A stretch of 5,259 nucleotides of DNA from Pseudomonadota bacterium (GTDB lineage: Bacteria; Desulfobacterota; Desulfobacteria; Desulfobacterales; RPRI01): assembly GCA_018830925.1 (NCBI GenBank), contig JAHJRK010000011.1, positions 1 to 5,259 of the forward strand, read 5' to 3'. A program made the position numbers and the translations under genes. The number at the start of each line of letters is the position of its first letter. The first letter of the stretch is position 1. Below the pieces are notes generated by a model. It had not been told where the DNA came from. It ran no database searches and saw nothing but the letters and a program-made list of their open reading frames with translations. Below, one piece after another: positions 1 through 3,887 of the stretch.

Positions 1-166
1 ACAGATTTTCATTATCAGGAAGAGTGCCCTTGCCGGGAACTTCTCCCTGGTAAAGGCCCACTAACCTTTCCTTAAATTTCTGGTTCTTATCACGGTGCGC
101 GATATAGATTGCACAGACGCCGCAATAAAGACCACAAGGAGCAATAAAATCCGGATTTATTTTCAT
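1..166 (-). CDS. DUF3795 domain protein, N-terminal 55 residues (3' end beyond window)
   Basis: The minus strand from 166 reads open to the window edge. It begins MKINPDFIAPCGLYCGVCAI, followed by a charged stretch and GEVPGKGTLPDNENL. The cysteine pattern C11-x3-C15-x2-C18 inside APCGLYCGVC is the hallmark of the DUF3795 family: small cysteine-rich, presumably metal-binding proteins of unknown function. The start at 166 is supported by an AAGGA Shine-Dalgarno 9 nt upstream and by the motif lying at the very N terminus, as is usual for the family. The rest, normally with further CxxC pairs, lies outside the window. It is the last of three co-oriented single genes and is preceded by a GTTATAC core (222-228), which suggests it is a gene cassette. 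The family assignment is from memory of its motif; the biochemical role is unknown. Confidence 0.82.
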   Translation of the reverse strand, partial: MKINPDFIAPCGLYCGVCAIYIAHRDKNQKFKERLVGLYQGEVPGKGTLPDNENL

Positions 167-221
167 AATTCTAATTCCTTTTGATTTATCGTTTTCTTAT
201 ATTACAAAAGCGTAACATGCC

Positions 222-318
222 GTATAACCCGCGAGCAACCACGGCCGTTCATCCTGTCGTCTGCCGGCTGCCTGCTTCCCATACTGTGGGAAGCAACACA
301 CCTGCATTCTTTTATTCC
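222..318 (-). other. Degenerate attC-like cassette junction between dinB-like and DUF3795 genes
   Basis: Read on the minus strand, a GTTATAC core (228-222) lies 55 nt before the DUF3795 start. It is identical to the core of the better site at 827-833. At the other end, the sequence overlapping the dinB-like stop codon (AATAAAAGAATGCAG) aligns at most positions with the start of the good attC (AATAAACGCATTCAG). The two halves do not pair well with each other, however, and the only strong stem is the internal hairpin at 273-295. It is therefore best described as a decayed or chimeric recombination site. It could also be ordinary intergenic DNA with a chance heptamer. Confidence 0.35.
273..295 (-). 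repeat. 9-bp perfect stem-loop downstream of the dinB-like gene
   Basis: TGCTTCCCA (273-281) and TGGGAAGCA (287-295) are perfect inverted repeats around a 5-nt loop, 17 nt past the stop of the minus-strand dinB-like gene. The position suits a transcript-end hairpin, but no T-run follows on the minus strand, so it is not a classical intrinsic terminator. It could be the variable terminal structure of the degenerate attC-like junction. Confidence 0.55.
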
Positions 319-803
319 AACTTTGTCAGATAGGCATCTCTGGTCAGCCAAAGCTCCTCCATGCGGTACATATGCCAGTAATCATGCATCAGAAGATGCC
401 TGACCAGAATATAGAGGGAATAGTCTTCATATTCAGGGTGGGTTCCTCTCTTTTGCCATGTGATATCATCCGCGCCTTCAAGCAGCACTAACTCTCTGTT
501 TCGGTATTGCGCGAACTGTTCGAGTGCGACGGTCATATCCAGACGAGGAGGTGTATCCGGTTCGTCCTTGCCATCCCCCGGAATGTACGGAACAAACTCC
601 GGATGATCCTCATTCATGAATCGTTGAAATCGCTCAAACAACATGGGCTGCACTTGAGCCAAATGGCTGACATGTTCGGCAATCGTCCAGAACCCTTCGC
701 CACGCCGCAAATCCATCCTGCTTTCCGGGATGCTTTTCACGAAAGAAGACAAAATCCCGGGTGTTCGTTTCAGCCCTTCCAATAAGTCTCGTATATCCTG
801 CAT
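312..803 (-). CDS. DinB-superfamily (DinB_2-like) four-helix metal-binding protein, 163 aa
   Basis: This protein belongs by sequence style to the DinB/YfiT-like four-helix-bundle superfamily, which includes divalent-metal-binding proteins and thiol-dependent S-transferases; many members have no known substrate. The features seen are helix 1 ending in WTIAEHVSHLAQVQ (His44, His47) and a late helix LVRHLLMHDYWHMYRM with an H-x3-H pair (His140, His144). His47, His140 and His144 fit the usual metal triad. The length of about 160 aa is normal for the family. The reading frame stays open 39 codons further upstream, but the start at 803 is preferred. GAGGTGG sits 7 nt before it, and the upstream extension would run through the attC-like hairpin at 827-900. 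It is probably cytoplasmic, with no signal peptide or membrane segment. It lies between two cassette junctions, co-oriented with its neighbours. The specific function is unassigned. Confidence 0.85.
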   Translation of the reverse strand: MQDIRDLLEGLKRTPGILSSFVKSIPESRMDLRRGEGFWTIAEHVSHLAQVQPMLFERFQRFMNEDHPEFVPYIPGDGKDEPDTPPRLDMTVALEQFAQYRNRELVLLEGADDITWQKRGTHPEYEDYSLYILVRHLLMHDYWHMYRMEELWLTRDAYLTKLE

Positions 804-826
804 GTTTCTACCACCTCGCCTCTTTT

Positions 827-900
827 GTATAACGCGGACATCAGCAGTTTCACCCAGAGTGAAGCGGCGGGTGAAATCTGTCTGAATGCGTTTATTGGGC
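827..900 (-). other. attC-like integron cassette recombination site
   Basis: On the minus strand this 74-bp segment starts GCCCAATAAACGC, shortly after the SDR stop codon, and ends GCGTTATAC, 23 nt before the dinB-like start. On the plus strand, TTTCACCC (848-855) pairs with GGGTGAAA (869-876), CAG (845-847) with CTG (878-880), ATCAG (840-844) with CTGAAT (882-887) leaving one A out, and AACGC (831-835) with GCGTT (888-892). The loop is 856-868. Single unpaired bases (T877, T881, A885 or A886) all lie on the same arm, and GGAC (836-839) forms an unpaired spacer. A folded site with one-sided extrahelical bases and a G/TTRRRY-like core placed between two co-oriented genes is the architecture of attC sites. 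The left R box is imperfect (CCCAAT rather than YYYAAC). The structure is seen directly; recombination function is inferred. Confidence 0.68.
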
Positions 901-932
901 AACCTTGTACGACAATGCAATTGAAAAAACTT

Positions 933-1541
933 TCAACAATTGTCATACATCCTGATTATCTCGCCAGTTCCTTTGCCTTCAACACTTTTTACATAGCCAT
1001 TTATCACTTTATTCATTGGTATGGGATTATGACCCGGGAAATATGCCTCATATTTATCTACTGCATCCTCAACCAGCCCCGGTGACACAACATTAATTCT
1101 GATTCCATTTTTCAATTCCAAGGATACCGCTTTGACAAAACTGTGGATTCCGCCATTGACCATAGCGGCACTTGTGGTTAACATCACAGGATGATCAGCT
1201 AATATTCCCGTAGTGAGCGTAAAAGAGCCACCCGGATTTAAATGCTTTTTTCCAATCCTTACAAGATTCACTTGCCCCATCAACTTGCTTTTCAATCCGA
1301 TATAATAGTCTTCCTCAGTCATTGAATCAAAGTCCGCCCACTTGGCTTCGCCAGCGATACAGACAACTGCATCAAGATTTCCAACGGATTCAAACATTGC
1401 TTTTATTGATTTACTATCGGCAATATCTACTGATAAATCCCCGGAATTTCTTCCACCAATCAGGACTTCATGCTTCTTTGAAAAATGATCACTTACCTTT
1501 TTGCCGATTGTACCTTTTCCTCCGATTATTAGAATCTTCAT
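933..1541 (-). CDS. Atypical short-chain dehydrogenase/reductase family protein, 202 aa
   Basis: The N-terminal Rossmann fold is clear. MKILIIGGKGTIGKKV gives the nucleotide-binding glycines (G7, G8, G10, G13), R31 follows the second strand, D39 lies in the VDI segment, and CIAGEA (61-66) takes the place of the usual NAG motif. LKSKLMGQVNLV and SFTLTTGILADHP follow, then IRINVVSPGLVED (147-159). The canonical YxxxK catalytic pair is incomplete: Lys137 is present in HSFVK, but the tyrosine position is His133. This matches a small SDR group I recall as lacking the tyrosine, so oxidoreductase activity may be altered and the substrate is unknown. About 200 aa is short for an SDR but normal for that group. 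The start at 1541 has AAGGGG about 6 nt upstream. It is the first gene of the minus-strand cassette-like series and is followed 33 nt past its stop by the attC-like site. Confidence 0.85.
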   Translation of the reverse strand: MKILIIGGKGTIGKKVSDHFSKKHEVLIGGRNSGDLSVDIADSKSIKAMFESVGNLDAVVCIAGEAKWADFDSMTEEDYYIGLKSKLMGQVNLVRIGKKHLNPGGSFTLTTGILADHPVMLTTSAAMVNGGIHSFVKAVSLELKNGIRINVVSPGLVEDAVDKYEAYFPGHNPIPMNKVINGYVKSVEGKGTGEIIRMYDNC

Positions 1542-1606
1542 TATTTCCCCTTTGGGTTTTCTTAATTATTGCAATATTCATTGCTATATCTGGTTTTTTA
1601 GCCGCC

Positions 1607-1660
1607 GATAAGTGAGATGGCCGAAGGCCAAGTGAGCACTAGCGAACGGTCTCACTTATC
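1607..1660. repeat. Branched inverted repeat upstream of the SDR gene
   Basis: GATAAGTGAGA (1607-1617) and TCTCACTTATC (1650-1660) form a perfect 11-bp outer stem. Directly inside the left arm is a small perfect hairpin, TGGCC-GAA-GGCCA (1618-1630), followed by a second copy of AAGTGAG (1630-1636) that could compete with the first copy (1610-1616) for pairing with CTCACTT (1651-1657). Outside the stem, TTAGC (1598-1602) and GTTAA (1664-1668) are nearly complementary. It may be a REP-like element, an attC-like cassette boundary or a regulatory structure. Its position, before the SDR gene and at the end of the cassette-like series, is suggestive but not decisive. Confidence 0.6.
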
Positions 1661-1680
1661 AGTGTTAATAAGCGGAAAAC

Positions 1681-1720
1681 TTTCCATCTATTGCCTATAT
1701 ACGATGGAAAATATTTCCAT
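1681..1720. promoter_or_regulatory. ATGGAAA palindrome cluster, operator-like
   Basis: The sequence contains TTTCCATC (1681-1688), its inverse GATGGAAA (1703-1710), and a palindrome ATGGAAA-ATA-TTTCCAT (1704-1720). The middle half-site is thus shared by two overlapping inverted repeats. Such an arrangement within about 65 bp of a plus-strand start is typical of a dimeric repressor site. No convincing -35/-10 pair was found, and the downstream gene is broken, so this may be a relic or an unrelated AT-rich structure. Confidence 0.35.
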
Positions 1721-1744
1721 ATATTATGGTATTATCAATAAAAT

Positions 1745-2513
1745 ATGAAAAAAATACTGTTGATTTTCCATGTGTTAAGGATATTGATTGTTACTATGGA
1801 AATCAAGAATAATTTGCATAACAGCTTCCAAAATATAACTTATGCCCCAATCAATACCGTAACAATGAATTCATCTAAAACTGTCACGGCAGACTTTTCC
1901 CCTACCCTGCAGGCACAATCCAGCTGAGCGCAGAGACCTATTCGGTGGACGAGAACGGTGGGAGCGTGACGATCACGGCTACCCGGGCAAACGGCAGCAA
2001 TGGTGCAGTTGGGGTAAGTTATGCCACGAGCAATGGCACGGCGACAGCCGGTTCCGATTACACCGCTACAAGCGGTACGTTGTCATGGGCGGACGGCGAT
2101 ACGGCGAACAAGACCTTCACAGTACCCATAACTAATGACACGACCGTCGAAGGGAATGAAACGTTTAATGTTGCCCTGAGCAGTCCTACAAGCGGAGCGG
2201 CGTTAGACTCCCAAGACAGTGCGACGGTGACAATAGTTGATCCAATAGAACTTACGGTGCCTCCTGTTCCCTGGGGTTCAGGGAAGATGCCGCTCCTTTC
2301 TCTGATTACGGTTCAGGAAACGGCATCTGGAGTCATGACGGAATGTCATGGACCAAGCTGACCGACTGGAGCCCGGCAGATGTATTGGGATGGGGTACGA
2401 ATAATCTTACAGCGGTATTCACAAATTACGGTTCCGGCAACGGAGTCTGGAAATATGACGGGACATGGACTAAGCTGACTGACTGGATTCCTTCAATTAT
2501 TGATCATGAATGA
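1745..2513 (+). pseudogene. Broken surface-protein gene: InlB-like repeat tail, Calx-beta domain, two YGSGNG repeats
   Basis: Three reading frames carry consecutive pieces of one protein. The first (1745 to about 1905) ends NTVTMNSSKTVTADFSP, resembling the end of a divergent InlB B-repeat. The second (about 1909-2280) begins AGTIQLSAETYSVDENGGSV and holds a full Calx-beta domain (1912-2241) with YATSNGTATAGSDY, DGDTANKTFTVPITND, VEGNETFNVALSSPT and ATVTIVD. The third (about 2283-2513) gives EDAAPFSDYGSGNGIW and a second YGSGNGVW repeat, then stops. Adding one base in the CCC run at 1905-1907 and one in the GGG run at 2281-2283 restores a single frame of 256 codons. Calx-beta and these repeats occur in large secreted or surface adhesins. 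The proposed start has no clear Shine-Dalgarno and follows an in-frame TAA, so this is probably also a 5'-truncated fragment. Sequencing errors in homopolymers are an alternative to real decay. Confidence 0.8.
2304..2510 (+). repeat. Two tandem 40-residue W/YGSGNG repeats inside the broken surface-protein gene
   Basis: In the third frame, DYGSGNGIWSHDGMSWTKLTDW (from 2304) recurs as NYGSGNGVWKYDGTWTKLTDW (from 2424), exactly 120 nt later, with LGWGTNNLTAVFT between them. The second unit is one residue shorter after the DG. The pattern of alternating Trp and Gly-rich turns suggests blades of a beta-propeller or tectonin-like array. Intact relatives would be expected to carry more units, so this copy is probably shortened. 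Confidence 0.7.
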
Positions 2514-2717
2514 ATCCACGGCATCGGGTGGAAATGCTTGCCGTAAGTATGAACCCATAACTTGATAGTATAGAAATTTGCATTTTGGATGCAGATGAAC
2601 ACAGATTGCCAAAATTTAGACAGGATTAACAGAATAGACAGGATTTTGCCGGCCGGCCGGAAGCCGGAGGCAATAAGCCATCGCCTGCGGCGAGGGGGGC
2701 AAAGAGATCGGTTTTTC
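2514..2717. other. Intergenic region between the broken surface-protein gene and the toxin-antitoxin promoter
   Basis: No credible gene is visible here. The stretch holds GATGAACACAGATT (2594-2607), a 9-bp periodic repeat (2617-2645), a GGCCGGCCGG run (2651-2660) and a small hairpin TCGCC-TGC-GGCGA (2681-2693). The minus-strand frame across it is low in coding character, with long runs dictated by these repeats. Confidence 0.5.
2617..2645. repeat. 9-bp periodic repeat (TAGACAGGA / TTAACAGAA / TAGACAGGA)
   Basis: TAGACAGGATT occurs at 2617-2627 and again, identical, at 2635-2645. The intervening TTAACAGAA is a diverged copy of the same 9-mer, giving three units in register. Short ACAGGATTA-type repeats beside a GATGAACACAGATT stretch resemble a class of dispersed intergenic repeats I recall from many environmental bacterial genomes. 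The function is unknown. Confidence 0.6.
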
Positions 2718-2746
2718 TTGACAATGGCTATAAATATGGCTATTAT
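2718..2746 (+). promoter_or_regulatory. Strong sigma70-type promoter for the toxin-antitoxin operon
   Basis: TTGACA (2718-2723) is a perfect -35 box. A 17-bp spacer (2724-2740) separates it from TATTAT (2741-2746), one base off the -10 consensus. Transcription would start near 2753, leaving a leader of roughly 35 nt with a good ribosome binding site before the antitoxin start at 2788. It is among the best promoter matches in the window and is positioned correctly for the operon. Confidence 0.85.
2724..2743 (+). promoter_or_regulatory. Direct-repeat operator candidate inside the toxin-antitoxin promoter
   Basis: ATGGCTAT occurs twice, at 2724-2731 and 2736-2743, 12 bp apart. It occupies the spacer and runs into the -10 box. 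Phd/YefM-type antitoxins usually repress their own promoter, with the toxin as co-repressor, by binding repeats in this position. The repeat is seen directly; the binding is inferred from the family. Confidence 0.5.
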
Positions 2747-2787
2747 TCTCGAAAGTTCATATTGTGCGGCAAAGGGAGACAAGAATC

Positions 2788-3069
2788 ATGGAAGATCAGT
2801 ATACGATAGTTGATGCCAAAAACAAGCTGCCATCGATCATACATTCCGTCGAATCCGGGCAGCCTGTGAAGCTGACCCGGCATGGAAGGCCTGTGGCTGT
2901 TTTGTTGTCCATTAAAGATTATCAAAGGCTGAGCCGGAAAAAAGTAGGATACTGGAGTGCATTGAATTCTTTTCGGAAACACATGGAAAAAGAAAGCATA
3001 TTTTTTACAGAAAAAGATTTTGAAAACATTAGAGATAATTCATCAGGCCGGGGAGTCGACTTTTCATGA
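2788..3069 (+). CDS. Phd/YefM-family antitoxin, 93 aa
   Basis: This is the labile DNA-binding antitoxin of a type II toxin-antitoxin pair. The N-terminal domain reads YTIVDAKNKLPSIIHSVESG, then PVKLTRHGRPVAVLLSIKDY (about residues 27-45), the classical Phd/YefM pattern of a sheet-helix DNA-binding fold. The C-terminal third (residues 60-93, with FFTEKDFENIRDNSS) is charged and probably folds on the toxin to block it. The start at 2788 is chosen because GGGAG lies 9 nt upstream. A GTG at 2764 is in frame but has no ribosome binding site. The stop codon overlaps the toxin start in an ATGA junction, so translation is probably coupled. Expression is driven by the promoter at 2718-2746 and is likely autoregulated. 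Confidence 0.93.
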   Translation: MEDQYTIVDAKNKLPSIIHSVESGQPVKLTRHGRPVAVLLSIKDYQRLSRKKVGYWSALNSFRKHMEKESIFFTEKDFENIRDNSSGRGVDFS

Positions 3070-3488
3070 TAAAATATCTGCTTGACACAAACGTCTTGTC
3101 TGAAGCAGTGAAAGCGAACCCCGACCGATATGTGATGGCAATGCTCGAAAAACATCAGGACGAAATTGCGACGGCCGCCCCGGTATGGCATGAACTCCTT
3201 TACGGCTGCCTTCGGCTTCCGGTTTCCCGTAAGCGGGAGATGCTCGAAGCATATTTAGAGGATGTCATACTGAGAAACATGGATATCCTTCCTTATGATG
3301 AGCGGGCGGCAGAATGGCATGCAGAACAGAGGTCAAAGCTATCGATGCAGGGGAAGACGCCGTCTTTTGTTGACGGTCAGATCGCGGCAATTACGATAGT
3401 TAATGAATTGATACTTATCACACGCAATACTCATGATTTCAAAATGTTTGAAAACTTCAGTGTCCTAAATTGGCATAAAACCGGATAA
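3066..3488 (+). CDS. vapC: VapC-type PIN-domain toxin ribonuclease, 140 aa
   Basis: VapC toxins are PIN-domain, metal-dependent endoribonucleases, many of which cut initiator tRNA or the rRNA sarcin-ricin loop. The PIN acidic residues are all present: Asp7 in LLDTNVLSE, Glu43 in PVWHELLYG, Asp103 in SFVDGQIAAI, and Asp124 in LITRNTHDF. The 140-aa length is typical and the gene appears intact, so the enzyme is probably active. Its start codon overlaps the antitoxin stop (ATGA), and the antitoxin's own frame ends there, so toxin synthesis should depend on antitoxin translation. The RNA target cannot be read from the sequence. It lies in an accessory region between a broken gene and an insertion sequence, consistent with horizontal spread. 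Confidence 0.94.
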   Translation: MIKYLLDTNVLSEAVKANPDRYVMAMLEKHQDEIATAAPVWHELLYGCLRLPVSRKREMLEAYLEDVILRNMDILPYDERAAEWHAEQRSKLSMQGKTPSFVDGQIAAITIVNELILITRNTHDFKMFENFSVLNWHKTG

Positions 3489-3704
3489 CAGCCTTTGTTC
3501 ATGAACAGTGACTACGAGCGAATTCAACGCTGTTTTCTGCTTATATCTTAGAGAACTTTGAAGAACGTCCAATTTTGCTCAAGTTCAAGGAAGGCGAGAA
3601 TTTTAACCACAGTAATACAGTTGAGTATTTCGAGGAGTAGAATTTGAGCCTGACGATGAAATCGGGCAAAAGGGGGCGTTATGCAATAATTCTATAGGAA
3701 TTAG
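3489..3704. other. Non-coding spacer downstream of vapC
   Basis: No gene with coding character was found. It contains a perfect 12-bp palindrome TGTTCATGAACA (3496-3507) just past the vapC stop and the 117-bp inverted-repeat element at 3564-3680. No convincing intrinsic terminator follows vapC. The best stem (AGCG at 3517-3520 with CGCT at 3528-3531, followed by GTTTTC) has only 4 bp. Confidence 0.5.
3564..3680. repeat. 117-bp MITE-like element with imperfect 17-bp terminal inverted repeats
   Basis: AACGTCCAATTTTGCTC (3564-3580) and GGGCAAAAGGGGGCGTT (3664-3680) are inverted repeats matching at 13 of 17 positions. Complementarity continues imperfectly inward, for example AGGCGAGAATT near 3592-3602 against AATTTGAGCCT at 3641-3651, so the whole could fold as one long hairpin. 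No gene is inside. The size and symmetry suit a non-autonomous miniature element or a large intergenic palindromic repeat. I have the impression of having seen close relatives dispersed in deltaproteobacterial genomes, but cannot confirm copy number here. Confidence 0.5.
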
Positions 3705-3887
3705 TCAAGCAAAAAACTTGCTATTAAACTTTTCCCCTCGATTTATCTTGCGGGTTATTACCCAATATTCTTCATCCGAGGCATGGAAAAGAAGGTTGCC
3801 CATATTGCACTCAGGCTTCACACCCACAAAGGTCACGGGCTCACCAAGCTGTTTTATGCCAAAACGACTAAAGTTTCCTCCAAAATA
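3705..3887 (-). pseudogene. Unidentified coding remnant abutting the IS110 element, 60 codons
   Basis: Directly after the transposase stop and in the same frame, the minus strand stays open for 60 codons. It reads FGGNFSRFGIKQLGEPVTF, then VGVKPECNMGNLLFHAS, DEEYWVITRKINRGEKFN and SKFFA before a TGA. The composition (balanced charge, aromatics, few rare codons) looks like a real protein C terminus. There is no proper start or ribosome binding site at its beginning, which suggests a gene whose 5' part was removed by insertion of the element. I do not recognise the family. Alternatively the first part may be IS right-end sequence that happens to be open. Confidence 0.35.

Noticed and set aside
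804..920. N-terminal extension of the dinB-like gene to a start at 920
   Set aside because: It would translate through the attC-like hairpin. The start at 803 has a good ribosome binding site and fits the family length.
1565..1595. Partial similarity of the SDR upstream region (minus strand) to the toxin-antitoxin promoter repeat
   Set aside because: About 20 of 31 positions match, but both are AT-rich and there is no -35 box here, so chance is a sufficient explanation.
1322..1615. Plus-strand frame of 97 codons over the SDR gene start
   Set aside because: It is a shadow of the SDR gene with no ribosome binding site or recognisable motif.
2504..2782. 92-codon minus-strand frame between the surface-protein relic and the toxin-antitoxin genes
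   Set aside because: It runs across 9-bp repeats, GC-rich palindromes and the promoter. It is not protein-like and has no clear ribosome binding site.
2764..2787. Alternative GTG start adding eight residues to the antitoxin
   Set aside because: There is no ribosome binding site before 2764, while the ATG at 2788 has GGGAG at proper spacing and begins at the usual family N terminus.
3517..3535. Weak stem AGCG/CGCT followed by a T-rich stretch, as a terminator for vapC
   Set aside because: There are only 4 base pairs and the T-run is short and interrupted.
3873..3879. GTTTCCT shared between the right flank of the IS110 gene and its leader (5239-5245), a possible IS end repeat
   Set aside because: A 7-mer shared between two short regions is expected by chance often enough, and the left end of the element is not in view.
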